Assembly: GCA_964035575.1 (NCBI GenBank)
Contig: OZ037887.1
Location: 1,240,001-1,304,000 of the forward strand
Source of the DNA: Rhynchopus sp. YZ270_cl-10
Taxonomy: Eukaryota > Euglenozoa > Diplonemea > Diplonemida > Diplonemidae
Direction of reading: 5' to 3'
DNA: 64,000 nucleotides
The translations under genes and the position numbers were made by a program. Of this stretch, positions 1 through 10,965 are shown one piece after another. Within the stretch, counting starts at the first letter, position 1, and each line of letters begins with the position of its first letter. Under the pieces are notes generated by a model, which worked only from the letters and a program-made list of their open reading frames with translations, was not told the DNA's origin and ran no database searches.

Positions 1-1773
1 GACGACTCTTGAAAGAGATCCAAGCACGCGACCGTGAGGTGAAGGGTGAGCATGTGGGTGTGAGCTGGTCCACGGCCACGTCGTTGTGGCTGCTCATGCC
101 AAGGGAGACCACTGCGGGCATCGCATGGCGTGCGGCAAGCATCGCTGTCTCGTTTGCTGGCGTTTTCTCGAGCCCGTTTTTCTCTGCGCTGCATCTGTTG
201 GCCGTTATCCCACAGAGCAGCCATCTGCGTAACGTTGTGTCGGCCGTCTCACTGAACGGACAGACACTTCTGATGACCTTTGCTTTTGGTGTGCTCATTG
301 TGTATCTCTTCAGCATCACGGGGTATCTCTTGTTCCACAACGACTACATCGGGGAGGGGGGGATGGAGGACCCGCACTGCGTGACGTTGCTGCAGTGCTT
401 TGTGTTCACTCTGATGCACGGGATGCGTGCGGGTGGTGGTGTCGGGGACCTCATCAACAAGACGCCGATCACGGACACCCTGCACCACTCGCAGCGCATG
501 ATCTTCGACTACCTGTTCTTTGTTGGCGTGATCATCATCTTGCTCAGCATTGTCAGCGGTATCATCACAGACTCCTTCACTGAACTGCGTAAGCGGAAGG
601 ACGACTTCGAAGATGAGGTATGAAAAAAAAGCCCTTAACACATAAAACCAAAAACCAAAAAAATAACATCAGAAACGCAACTTCTGTTTTGTCTGTGGCA
701 TTGAGAGCAGTACGTTCGAGCGGTATTTGAAAGGTATGCAATACAGGTTTGATTTTGAAGAAAAAAAATGCACAACAAAAACACCCCACACACAACAACC
801 TTATCTCGTACAGGTGGCTTCAAGGTGCATGCGACAAAGGAACACAATATGTGGAACTATCTCTACTTCCACCACCACCTTCTCACCAAGAAGGAAGATG
901 AGTTCACGGGGCAGGTGTGTAGAAATTTCTCCCCGAAACGGACCCCGCTAAAAACCCCTGAAAAATGACCCCACAAAAAAATCCCTTTTTCACAGGAGTC
1001 GTACGTCTGGGAACGCATCACGGAGCTGGACTTCTCGTTCTACCCAATCAACAAGTCGATGTCGCTGATGGAGTTGGGTGTCTTCGAGGATAAGGACAGC
1101 CAAGACATTGAGCAGGAAATGAAAGACGAGGTGTGTATTCCAAACACCTTTGCCACCTTTGTCACGTCTATCTCAACACCACTTTCACACCTTCTCTCTG
1201 CTTTCATCCTGAGCGTCAGTCAGGGGAGGAGCACCTCTGTGCATCATGCCATAATATTTTTTTTGAGGATCCGGAACCCACATCAGGACTAATTACCCTC
1301 CAAAGCTTCATGCGTTCGTGTTTTGTAAAAATTTTAAATTTTAAAAAACCCCAAAACTGGTGTGGCTGAACGGGGGTGCTATTCTTGGGCTATTTTTCTG
1401 CTATTTTCTGCTATTTTGGGGTCGTTAGCCACACCACAAAACTGTTCAAATATCTTTGCAATATCACCATCTTTCCACACAGGTTGCTGTCGTCGGAAGG
1501 CGCATGGCTGAGTGCGAGAGCACGATGTCGCAGATGGCAGCAAAGGTCGCGAACGTGTCGAGTATGGTAGAAAGCATCGACCTCCTCCTGCAGCGCGAGG
1601 CCATGCGCAAGCAGTACGAACGCCAGCAGGCGAGCAACCCCAACCACGCACACAGTGGGGGTGCCTTCAGTCCAATGGACCTCAGCAGGCGTGGCATGTC
1701 CTTCAACGAATCCATGCAACATGGTGTCAGCCCGTCTCTCACACCCCGAGCCATTGTGCTCCAGAAGCCATAA
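1..1773 (+). CDS. IP3 receptor-type Ca2+ release channel, C-terminal part (5' end outside window)
   Basis: Five exons can be read: up to 617, 673-733, 814-914, 996-1130 and 1483-1773, giving 400 residues before a TAA; every intron starts GTATG or GTGTG and ends AG. The first exon holds the pore module: a membrane helix containing VYLFSITGYLLF, the selectivity filter GMRAGGGVGD (IP3 receptors have GGGVGD/GGGIGD here), and the last helix IIILLSIVSGIITDSF. Exons 2-3 encode the cytosolic zinc-finger motif CFVCG...H..KEHNMWNYL typical of IP3/ryanodine receptors, followed by TGQESYVWERI, matching the IP3R tail. The last exon looks like a coiled coil and a disordered tail. Known role of the family: ligand-gated Ca2+ release from ER or acidocalcisome-type stores. 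The ligand-binding region lies upstream of the window, so IP3 gating cannot be confirmed. The family call is very secure. Confidence 0.93.
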
Positions 1774-1874
1774 TAGCATAAAAAGGCCGCATTTTTCTTC
1801 CATATTCGGTGCTAGCATAAGGGACAGGGGGGTGTTATCTGATTTTGTATTTTCAAAAAATAAAAAAAAAAAAC

Positions 1875-1927
1875 TAGTGGAGTTCATCCTCGGGTGTCTA
1901 CACTAATACAACCAAGTTTTCAAAAAA
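1875..1927 (+). repeat. Dispersed GTGGAG hairpin motif, copy 1
   Basis: A ~50-nt unit starts TAGTGGAG and ends CACTAATACAACCAAGTTTT plus an A-rich tail. TAGTG can pair with CACTA, and an inner GAG with CTC. Near relatives lie at 4998, 42088 and 45875; more distant relatives at 13246, 17914 and 39094. This copy lies about 100 bases after the channel stop codon. Confidence 0.6.
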
Positions 1928-2425
1928 CAAAAAGTTTGTGCAAAGCATCCAAGCCGGGTGGACCGGTCGATACCATAAAAAGGTAAAGATAAAAAGTGAA
2001 TAAAGAAAAGGAAAAAAAACGTTTTCTTCTGTAAAAAACAATGTACCAAATGGTCTTTAGGGACCATATATCGTCTGTGTGTTTATCGATGTGCAGTGAG
2101 GCACGGCTTCCACAAAAAATTGTCTTTTTTTTGTTCCTTTTCTCTCTCAAAATTTTTGACAAAAAAAAAACCACAACGAAAGTAAACGTGAAAAACAGAA
2201 AACTGCCTCTATAGGACAAAACGACAACCATCCCCCCAACCCAGGGTTGAACTCCCCCCTCCCTCAAAATAATTGTACTGAGATTCATCTCAACATACGT
2301 TCTTTCTTCTCTTCTACCACAAAACACCACAAAACAGGGTGACACTGAAAAAGCCACCCCCCCCTACATATTTTTTTTTGTAGCTTCCAAAAACCGTTTT
2401 TTCCCCTCAATCACTTTTCCTAAAA
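1928..2425. other. Gene-free A/T-rich spacer before the kinase
   Basis: Homopolymer-rich sequence without a credible ORF. The last ~150 bases before the kinase ATG are pyrimidine-rich, as expected for a 5' UTR or a splice-acceptor region. Confidence 0.5.
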
Positions 2426-3523
2426 ATGCCTAAGAAATTCCCGCCTGGGATGGCCCCACTTCAGCGGACAGAGAAGGAGGAAGACGTCAAGGTAAAGTCT
2501 TCTACACACGTTGAGGTGAAGCGGTCGGGGTCATCGGATGTATACTCTGTCACGAGCGAGGGGTTTGGGAAGTACAACTACAATGATTTGCGCCAGCAGG
2601 ATGGGAAGCTGGGGGAGGGCGCGCAGGGTGCCGTGACTTTATACCTCCACGAGCCTACTGGGGAGATGGTGGCCATGAAGGTCTGTGCTCTGAGCTCGTC
2701 CATGAGCTTGAGTGGTCTCGAGTCTGAGCTGGGGCACGTCATGCGCATGGAAAACCACAACAACGTGGTCGCCTCGCACGACGTCTACTTCCGTGACTCA
2801 TACCTGCATATCCTAATGGAGTACTGTTCCAAGGGAAGCCTCGAACAGCTTTTGGAACAGCTCCGCCCCACCAGCACCAGAATTCCTATCGCCACATTGC
2901 AATATATTACATCAGAAGTGGTCAACGGCCTACACCATCTTCACTCCAACAAAATCATTCATAGGGATATGAAGCCTAGCAACATCCTCATCAACAAGGA
3001 CGGTGTTGTGAAGATCTGCGACTTTGGTGTCAGCAAAATGATTTCGAATGAGGAGAAGCTGACGCACACTGCGGTCGGGGCAAGCGCGTATCTGTCTCCA
3101 GAGCGGGTGCGTGGGGAGGGGTACTTCATGCCGTCGGATGTGTGGGCGTTGGGTGTGACGATTGCGGAGCTGGCTTTGGGGGACTATCCGTGGAAGGAGA
3201 TGCGGAAGGAGGTCATTGATTTGTCAGACATGCTTGCGAATGGACGTGCAACCGTCGAATGGCCTGAAGAATACACAGAGGACCTGAAAGACTTCGTCAC
3301 AAAGTGTCTCAACCCAAGCCCCCAGGGACGTGCCACGATTGACCAACTCCTCGTCCACCCCTTCATTACCTCGAGCACAGGCACCAGTGAAGCAATGCTC
3401 CGTTGGATGGCGCTGTTCCGTTCGCCTGCGTCGTCTGCATCATCCAAGTCGCTCTCTGATTGGCGCAAAGCAAAAGACCAAAAGGGGCGCGTTTTCTACG
3501 TAAACAAAAAGACAAACGAGAAG
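2426..3523 (+). CDS. MAP2K/STE7-like protein kinase with a WW-domain start; 3' exons not found
   Basis: This 366-codon exon opens with ATG at 2426 and ends at a donor (GTATGA) after a complete codon; reading on would hit a stop at once. Kinase motifs are intact: glycine loop GEGAQGAV, lysine in VAMKV, catalytic HRDMKPSNILIN, DFG followed by VSK, and SPERVRGEG in place of APE. HRDMKPSN with CDFGVS is the pattern of MAP2K-type kinases. The exon stops within a WW-domain start (DWRKAKDQKGRVFYVN), cut at the same point as in the paralogue at 14230, whose WW domain is completed by downstream exons. No completing exon was found here; an 18S rRNA fragment and transposons follow. The N-terminal region is one exon here but three in the paralogue, which suggests intron loss. 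It may be a truncated duplicate, or it may splice to a distant exon. Confidence 0.88.
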
Positions 3524-3837
3524 GTATGAAAGAAAAAAGCTGAAATATCAAAAAACCTCAAAAATGCCAAAAAAAATCAACAACAAAATCCTGACAGACA
3601 TGGGACCACCCAGGCAAAGCACAGAAGCGCCAAGCAGCATAATGCTGATGCAAAGGGGTGGTGTGGGTTCGGGGGCGGGGTACGAGGCTATCCTGGGGTC
3701 TGGGAGAAGGGGGGGGAACATTTTATTTTTTTTTCATCTGAAAAAGGATTGACACATATGAACAAAAAAGGGGAAAGTGTTGTTGAAAACATCTGTTATT
3801 TTAAGGGTGGGGCGTGGGGGGGCGCGGGCTTTTTAAA
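3524..3837. other. Sequence after the kinase donor site
   Basis: It starts with a GTATGA donor and then becomes G-rich and poor in reading frames. No acceptor followed by a WW-completing exon is visible. Confidence 0.4.
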
Positions 3838-4171
3838 GGAGTAATTCGGACTGTCGGACTCTTCTTAATTCTTCGGAATTATGCAAGACCACTGTCCAGC
3901 GGGATCAATAGGGACTGCCGGGGTCGTACGTACTCCCACGTCAGAGGTGAAATTCTTAGATCGCGGGAAGACGAACTTCTGCGAAAGCATTCGACAAGAA
4001 TGTCTTCATTAATCAAGAACGAGAGTGTGGGGATCGAAGATGATCAGATACCGTCGTAGTCCACGACTGTAAACGATGCCGTCTCAGGATCGAAGGGCGC
4101 TCTATTATGGCCCCTACGGCACTACCCTTGAAACGAGAAATCAAAGATTATGGGTTCAGGGGGGAGTACAT

Positions 4172-4204
<33 letters not shown>

Positions 4205-4220
4205 TGACACCACCGCGAGC
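3838..4220 (+). pseudogene. Partial 18S (SSU) rRNA sequence
   Basis: About 380 bases match the central SSU rRNA: GTCAGAGGTGAAATTCTTAG near 3941, GCGAAAGCATTCGACAAGAA, TTAATCAAGAACGAGAGTGT, GATCAGATACCGTCGTAGTC, TAAACGATGCCG, and GAAACTTAAAGGAATTGACG near 4180. Similarity fades after GACACCACCGCGAGC. Neither the 5' and 3' SSU domains nor ITS/5.8S/LSU are alongside, so it is a stranded fragment and not a working rRNA gene. The GTGTGGGGATCGAAGATGAT segment and GTAGTCCACGACTG (most eukaryotes have TAGTCTCAACC here) resemble euglenozoan SSU rRNA. The core is well kept, so the copy is either young or has been corrected against the rDNA. Confidence 0.85.
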
Positions 4221-5620
4221 TTTTTTGTGTCTTCCGTGGGTTATTTTACCTTCAGACTGCAGAAGAATCCGGGGGGAAAATACAGTTTGTGTTGTGCCTA
4301 CATCCTTGAGGTGTTTGTACTTTATCAAATTTGCTTTTTATGATAAAAGTTTGGGTACATTTAGTGCACCCGATTATACCTTCTATTCAGTAGAATAGTA
4401 TATGAAACAAATTTGCTTTTTTTTTATGTATTTTGATTGTGTGAACTGCGTAGAAGTCATTATGTGAAGGGAGGGGGTTTGAGCAGGGACGTGCGTGCAT
4501 ATTGATTGAGGGAGTGTGACTGGTTATATATAGCTGCTGCCGATTGTTGTTTTTATTTTTTCCCCCTGTTTTTTCCCCCTTTTTTTCTCGAGGTGAGTGA
4601 GGCTGAGTTGCTTCTTTCGCACAACCTTTTACGCTTCCGTCGTCCTTTCTTTCAGGGTGCACTGCTGTGGTGTGGGTGGGTGGGGTTTATGTTTTGGGGG
4701 GCATTCTTACTCGTGTTTCTCTTTCTCTTTTTCGCACATCAGATGTAAAAAACACGAAAAATAGATTGTAGGACTGCATGGTTGGGGGTACACCGGTTAT
4801 GTACCAAAAAGGACACTGTTCACGAGAGGGCTTTGTATTTCAAGTCAAGTTCTCTTCGTATTCCCTTTTCGAGACGATGCATGATAATGGTGAGTTCAGA
4901 TGCACACATTTCAGGCAGTTTGTGTTGTTTAGTGTACACTCAAAGTATTTCCTCTGTGACGAGAGACAGAGGGCTTTGTGGTATAAATCAAAAACAATAG
5001 TGGAGACACTCTAGGGTGGCTACACTAATACAACCAAGTTTTCAAACAAATTTGTTATTTTTTTTTGTACCGCACGCATGAGAGGCAGGGGACATTGGTA
5101 GTTTGAGATTTTGAAAAAAAAGCCGGTGTGAGCCAAAAAAGCCGGTGTGAGGCAATTTTTTTTTCCCCACGCATTTTTGGCAGAGACCTCCACAACTCTT
5201 TCCCCTCCGCGCCCTTGTCTAACCATATGGCATCAAAACTTTTCTGGCGAAGCCACGGTACGCAACATTTCAAAAATTGTGACATAAAATCGCACGCTTT
5301 TATAGCCAAACTATGGTAAAGGTAGCTGTGACTATGGCCTAGGGTAGAGCTGTGGGCTACCGCTCGTCATTTTTAGCTGCGCCGCAGGCGCACGGTACGC
5401 TACTTTTTTATGAGAGTTGCAAACATCTATTTCTTTTGATTGAACGGACCGATTGGTCTTTGTGGTGGGGTCACATGCACATAAGAAACCGCTACAGATG
5501 TGGTTGTAGCCTTGTATGAGGAGATAAAATTCAGAAAAAAATTCAAAAATCTGCCTTTTTCTTTTTTTTTTTTTTAAAAGAAAGATGGGACCATTTTTGT
5601 TGATCCCTCACCATATACTA
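4221..5620. other. Gene-free stretch with dispersed repeats
   Basis: No coding region is supported. A ~100-base sequence at 4765-4870 (TGTACCAAAAAGG..., then TATTTCAAGTCAAGTTCTC) recurs at 14408-14490 and 18339-18475 in and just after the paralogous kinase gene. A GTGGAG hairpin copy is at 4998-5047. The unit GGCGAAGCCACGGTACGCAA occurs at 5250-5275 and again inside the elements at 5621 and 34315. Confidence 0.5.
4998..5047 (+). repeat. Dispersed GTGGAG hairpin motif, copy 2
   Basis: TAGTGGAGACACTCTAGGG is followed by GGCTACACTAATACAACC and AAGTTTTCAAA. The TAGTG/CACTA pairing is kept. Confidence 0.6.
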
Positions 5621-5629
5621 CACGGGTTG

Positions 5630-5815
5630 CCTACGATCGTAGTACGATCTCTTACGATCGTAGCTCTTTTTTGATCGCACTACGATCGTACTACGATCAA
5701 AGTACGATCGTAGTACGATCGTACTTACGATCGTATTATGATCGTACGATCGTACTACGATCGTACTACGATCGTAACGATCGTAGTACGATCGTAGTAC
5801 GATCGTACGATCCTC
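5630..5815. repeat. Left subterminal TACGATCGTA array of E1
   Basis: More than ten perfect or near-perfect copies of the palindrome TACGATCGTA, partly overlapping through AGTACGATCGTAGT. Dense palindromic words beside a transposon end are usually transposase-binding sites. Confidence 0.85.
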
Positions 5816-6348
5816 CTTCTAAGGTGCTCGCTCTCCATACCTAGACCCTCGAATTTTTTTTTTTTGCCCCTATATTGGGCTAATTTCGACGATTTGAGGC
5901 CATTAAAAGCAAAATTTGGCACTTTTGAGCATCTAGGGGGGTCTAAAACGCGGTTCCGCGAACCCAAAATTTCGTGATTTTTACCAAAGACAAGTCGATT
6001 TTTGAAAAAATCTCAAAAAAAAAAAAATCCCAATTTTTTTTTTCACAAGTGTTTTGAGGCCTGCTCACTACACCCTGGGTACCCTTCTGGGACCAAAAAG
6101 TCAAAAAAAGCAAGAATTGGGCTGTTTTGAGCATCTAGAGTTAATTCCCCAGTCATTTTCTGTACCACCAGTGCATTTTGTATGGGCCAGCGCCTTGTCA
6201 AAAAATCGAAAAATCTCAAAAAAAAAATTTTTTTTTGGCCTTAAAGAGGTTTCCTCTTCACTGCCAGGTAGTCAGTGGGAGCGTATTGCAGTAATGAAAA
6301 TATCACCACAGAATATTTATTACACACTTTACGCACAAACAAAAAATT

Positions 6349-6651
6349 ATGGCAGTGCGTTTCCCCGCCAGAAGCGAGTTGAGGTGCCAAGACACCGATT
6401 GGCCAAACATCCCCGAACTGATCGCCGGATCATCTTACTTCTCTTCCTTCCAGACTATCCAAGGTTGCGTCTTCGCTCATTGCCAGGATGTTCATGACAA
6501 TTCTACCACCTGTCCTTGCTGCAAGGGCAATATACATGCGGAGTGTGTCAAAACCAGCACCCAGGACAGCTCCCGCTTTGTCGATGGCGTCGTGGGATGT
6601 CCGGTCTGTTCTTGGAGGGCGGCCAAGACAGCCTTCAATTTCGACCCCTGA
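6349..6651 (+). CDS. Small cysteine/histidine-rich (RING/PHD-like) ORF inside transposon E1
   Basis: A 100-residue ORF from ATG at 6349. Its second half has the spacing C-x4-C ... CPCC...H-x2-C ... CPVC (GCVFAHC, TTCPCCKGNIHAECV, GCPVCSW), as in a zinc-binding RING- or PHD-like fold. It may be the whole or an exon of a transposon-encoded protein; none of the E2 sequence I read resembles it. No expression evidence is visible. The product name is tentative. Confidence 0.4.
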   Translation: MAVRFPARSELRCQDTDWPNIPELIAGSSYFSSFQTIQGCVFAHCQDVHDNSTTCPCCKGNIHAECVKTSTQDSSRFVDGVVGCPVCSWRAAKTAFNFDP

Positions 6652-8645
6652 GTTGGGTTTTTGGGCACCAAAAAGTGCAAAAAAACGCAAAAATCGGGTG
6701 TTTTGATCTGGGGGTAAACCATATGCACTACTGCACAATATCGACTTTTCCTTAGCAAATTCCTTGGAGCAAGGATATCTCTAAATCCGTCCCTTTTTGG
6801 CCAAATTCCGAAATCCCAATCCAAAAAATTCCCTGTTTTTTTGGTTTTGTTTTTGGGCTGTTTTTTGACTTTTTTGTGGGGGGGAAAAAAATTTTTCCCG
6901 ATATGTCGTCAGGGCTCTCGCCGGGGTCATTTGGGGTCCCGAGCTTTCCCCCCGTAAAAGCGGTCGCTGCGCGCGCTTCGCGCGCGCGACTCCCTGCCAG
7001 TGCAGGGAGGCGTGGCGCTTTCTCCCCTCTGATGCACAAAGGCAGGTGGGGAGGGGTGAACCACAATCCGTAGTGTGTCAGCCTTATCAGTAACCTCGGT
7101 ACATTTATGAAAGAAACGGCAGTCATGGCACCCAAAGGTTCCTGGCGAAGCCACGGTACGCAACATTTGAGATCTCCTCCGTCTTCCAACCCTCATAATT
7201 GAATGCGATTGACACGTCTTCTCCTTCTTCTTGTGCACAACCTCAAATGTCTCTGATGCTGGATGCTTGCCTGCAACTGACGTGAACATCCGCACCCACA
7301 ACTACAGCAACCGCCTGCAGAGCCAATTTTTTCCTCAAAAATCCGGGACTTTTTTTTTTTTCCTTTTCACCCAGTGGGTATTATCCTAAATTATTTTGGG
7401 TATTATGGGTACTGGGTACTGGGTACCCAGAGAAGGCACCTTGACAGCAGCGAAGGCGCAAGACAAGGTATGTAAATATGTTTAACTTTCTGGTGAATAT
7501 TCAACAAAATAAGGCCGTCGACTCGTATTTCCTCCAAAAAGTCTCCATAACAATATTTTACACCCTCAGGCCAACTTATTTTTTAAAGAAATCACCTTCT
7601 TTAAATTCCCCACCACTCACAACTTCACTTTTAAACAGGTATCGCGAGTGCAACATCGAGAACCAACTGTGCAGAACGAGCGAACATATGGGGTGGAAAG
7701 GGGAGTGGGAACACTCTGTCAGTCACTGCTATAGCCATTAACCCAGGGAGCATAGCTAGTGCAAGAAATTCGACTTCGGGATCCGGAAAGTCTGTCCTCT
7801 GCTTGCGGAGGACTGGGCACAATAAAATATTGCGTTCCCCCAGAAAACTAATTTTGTCACAGTAATTTTTGCCCAGGGCATGCTCTTGAAGCATGGCGGC
7901 TTGGTGTGAGAAGGGGCAGTGTATTGTTTTGTTCTAGATTTCAACGGTTGTTAGAACGAGTCAAGTGGATGCTTATCTAAACACTGACTTTAGTACAGAC
8001 CCGAGAGATCACACATGACTTTGAGGAAAGAACAAAGCAATGCATCTGTACCCGCACGCCAGGTTGTAGTTACTTCAGGATTTTCTTAAGTTTGCATGAA
8101 AGAGAAGGGGGCGAAACCTTTGTATACGTTTACGACGAAGGTAGTAACCTAATGACAACCATGTGGTGGCTGTAATTCACATCCCTTAGAATTACCAGAA
8201 TTCAGCCTTTGTTGAAGTAACGTGCATACTTGTATGTGCGTGTCACGCTTCTCCACCCTTAAATGGGTGCACCGCTCGGTGAGCAGTGGTAACCCTTCTC
8301 GACTAGTGCAAACTTAAGAATTTTCTGCTGGAACTTACCAAAATCGATTTTCTTTCACCCCAAACACCCGCAACACCCCACCTGCTACTTCGGTAGCCTG
8401 TGTTGTTGGGAGTTGGTTCTCATGTTGATCCAGTGACTGTCTAGCACTGCTTCTTCTGAGCCCAACGTTGTTTGGCCTGTCGACGTAATAAATACGAAGA
8501 CAGGGCGGCGGTGCCAACAATTTTCCAATGATGTAACGTTTTATCTGATTGATTATCGTTTGATATACCTTGTGTGTGCTTCATGCACACCATGCAAGGA
8601 ATATCGAACGGTATTTCAAGCGATATTCGTTATTTCGTTTGGCAA

Positions 8646-8770
8646 ACGTACTACGATCGTACTACGATCGTTTACGATCGTAGTACGATCGTAGTTGATC
8701 GTAGTACGATATTTTACGATCGTTACGATCGTTTTTTGGTACGATCGTAAACGATCGTACTACGATCGTA
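8646..8770. repeat. Right subterminal TACGATCGTA array of E1
   Basis: The same palindromic word as the left array (ACTACGATCGTACTACGATC and relatives), ending in the right inverted end. Confidence 0.85.
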
Positions 8771-8781
8771 GGCAACCCGTG

Positions 8782-10108
8782 ATACTATCAATTTATTGAT
8801 TGCATATGATGAAAATACTTTTTTTTTCTCTCAAAATCCCACACCGGCACACCGGCATACTAATGTCCCCTGATGAGAGGGGCTTGTTGTCTTTACGGAT
8901 AAATTTGATGGATTCGTGTAGTTGCCATTTGAACAGTCTTCACTGTGTTTCTTTGAAGACTGTGTGAGAGGCACATTCATCTTTCAAGTTTTCTTTTTGG
9001 ACTCCCTATTTTTTCGAGGACACGACATTGTGTGTGCTCCTGCTCCCCTCCGCCACACGCTACATCAATGCCACAAAGGTTTGAGCTACTTTTCTGGGTT
9101 GACAGTTGACAAGAGGAGTTTGTTGTATTCATACAAATGTGCTATGGGGTTGTGCGTTCAAACCATTTCAAACCTCCCAATTTTCCCGTTTTGCGATTTT
9201 TACGCCCCGCTGTTTTTTGAATCAACTGAACTGCACCATTTTATCAGTGCACATAATGCATACCCTGAGATCAGGCGTGGGTCACGCACTCCTACGCATG
9301 CCACGGCTTTTCAATACCGGAGCACGGCCGACTATGGGTGGGTCGCTTGAGCACCATCCATTTTCGGGACAGGTTCATTCGGCAGGTGAGTTGTTACACA
9401 CTCATTATCGGATGCCGACTTCCATGGCCACCGTCCTGCTGTCTAGATGAACCTACACCCTTTGTGGGATCTGATGAGCGACCACTCGGGCACCTTAAGT
9501 CAGCCCTCGGTTGACAGGTGGGGTAGATGCCAGGGCGAATGGAGACACACGATTCGCATATGTGTGGTACCTTCATTTACCTGTTGTTAAGGTAGTGAGA
9601 GAAGGAGTGCAAATTGTACTCAATGTCTGCAACACATTCTTATTTTGTTTTGGGTGCTTATTTAGTTGGAGCTGTGTGTGCACAAGAAGGCATATTTCGT
9701 CTTACAAGCTTTTTCTTTGGTTACTGTACAAATGTTTCCGTTCTCAAATCAAGTTTTCAGTAGCTTTGAGGCAAAACGTGTAGGGAGAGAAAAAAGATAG
9801 GTTTTCTTTTTGTCCGAAGTTTTTATTTAAAAACAAGACGGTCAGACCGCATATTTCGAAGCTTTTTTCTTCATTTTAATTTGGGATATTTTTTTCTTCT
9901 AGGAAAAAGGGGCTGTGTGTGTTCAGTTTGACTAGTACGGTTTTGTTTGTTTTGTCCTAATGGTTTTTCTTTCTTTTTTTTTTGAAGAAAAGTCATACAA
10001 ATTTGTTATTTTTGGTTGTTTATCTTTTGTGTTTGTGTTTTTTTTTCTCTCTTTTTTGAAAGGAAGTGTGAAACCCCTCACCCCCCACAAGGGCTATGTT
10101 TTCTGATA
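8782..10108. other. Gene-free spacer
   Basis: No credible gene. GAGAGGCACATTCATCTTTC at 8967 is a variant of a short motif also seen at 12380, 24350, 24458, 32110, 48609, 52128 and 54254. Confidence 0.4.
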
Positions 10109-10198
10109 CACGGTGCGCTGGTCAGAGGATACCTGGTCAGTTGACCAGGTAATATGACCAGGTTTTGACCTGGTCAGACCTCTGACCAGCGCACCGTG
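10109..10198. mobile_element. 90-bp hairpin mini-element with CACGG ends
   Basis: CACGGTGCGCTGGTCAGAGG at 10109 is matched by its exact reverse complement ending at 10198. Between them the word ACCTGGTCA/TGACCAGGT occurs about five times. Ends starting CACGG and an internal word array recall E1 and E2, but no 6-bp duplication is visible. Confidence 0.7.
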
Positions 10199-10429
10199 GA
10201 TCCTGTTGATTTGCGTTCATTCTCCCCTATTTTTTTTTGTCAGTTTAGGTGACGCAGGTGAAACTGCAAATAAAAACCACAAGTCAAGTATTTACTTCAT
10301 CATGTTGGGGATGAGTTCTGGATGACAGAGCAAGCCCGAGAGGTGCTTTTTGTTGTTATTTTCTTCTAGCAGTATGCACGCTGTCATGAAATCCACACCT
10401 TTTTTTTTTTTAGAGTGACCAAGCACCTA

Positions 10430-10965
10430 CTGGGGGGGAGCTATTAAAGTATACGTATACTTTATTCGGCGGGAATTACTGCTTAAATGGCCAAAAAACG
10501 AAAAGTGGAAGAAAAAAAAAAATCACTGTTATTTTGGGGTTTCTAGTAGCCGAAACCTCGCGAAAACACCACCATTGGCATTTTTGGGCCAATCCCAGCC
10601 AGTGGTGGGGTCAATGTGGAAAAATGAACAATTTTTTGGTGACTTAAATTTTCACAAATCTGAACCCCATCAGCACCAATCGTGTAAAAACTGATACACG
10701 CGTTTTAGGTCAAAAATACTCGTTTCTCGGCGCAAAGTGACCCCATCACAGCACGTACAGAATCCGGACCACCGAAATCAAAAAAATAATTTTTCGATTT
10801 TTTGTGCAAAACTTGCTGAAAATTTTTTTTAGTAAGAAAAATGTACACAAAAACCGTATACTTTATTTCACAGATTTCCACGCTCAAAATGGGTTTCCGC
10901 ACCGTATACTTTATTACCCCCGTAGACTTTATTAGCACCGTATACTTTATTAGCCCCCCCCCCAG
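10430..10965. mobile_element. G-run MITE with word TAAAGTATACG, flanked by TA
   Basis: The left end CTGGGGGGGAGCTATTAAAG mirrors the right end (CTTTATTAGC, C-run, CAG), and each is flanked by TA (10428-10429, 10966-10967). The word TAAAGTATACG/CGTATACTTTA recurs about five times near the ends. The core (10575-10660) shares TTTTTGGGC..., GGTGGGGTCA and GGACAATTTTTT-like blocks with repeats at 16475-16600 and 24945-25625, although their terminal words differ. Confidence 0.75.

Larger units (their letters stand above)
5621..8781. mobile_element. DNA transposon with CACGG inverted ends and 6-bp target duplication (E1, 3.16 kb)
   Basis: The left end is CACGGGTTGCCTACGATCGT at 5621; the right end is its reverse complement, closing at 8781. 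ATACTA stands directly outside both ends (5615-5620 and 8782-8787), a clean 6-bp target-site duplication. Next to both ends are arrays of the palindromic word TACGATCGTA. About 250 bases inside (roughly 7020-7165) match roughly 35150-35280 in the element at 34315, which has the same CACGG ends and 6-bp duplication. No complete transposase was recognised; one small cysteine-rich ORF lies at 6349-6651. It is probably non-autonomous. I leave the superfamily open. Confidence 0.8.

Noticed and set aside
5630-5815. CRISPR-like array
   Set aside because: Repeats are palindromic 10-mers without regular unique spacers, and the surroundings are eukaryotic; they belong to transposon ends.
7631-7944. Minus-strand ORFs of ~60-90 codons inside E1
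   Set aside because: No recognisable domain and not repeated in E2; too weak to call a transposase.
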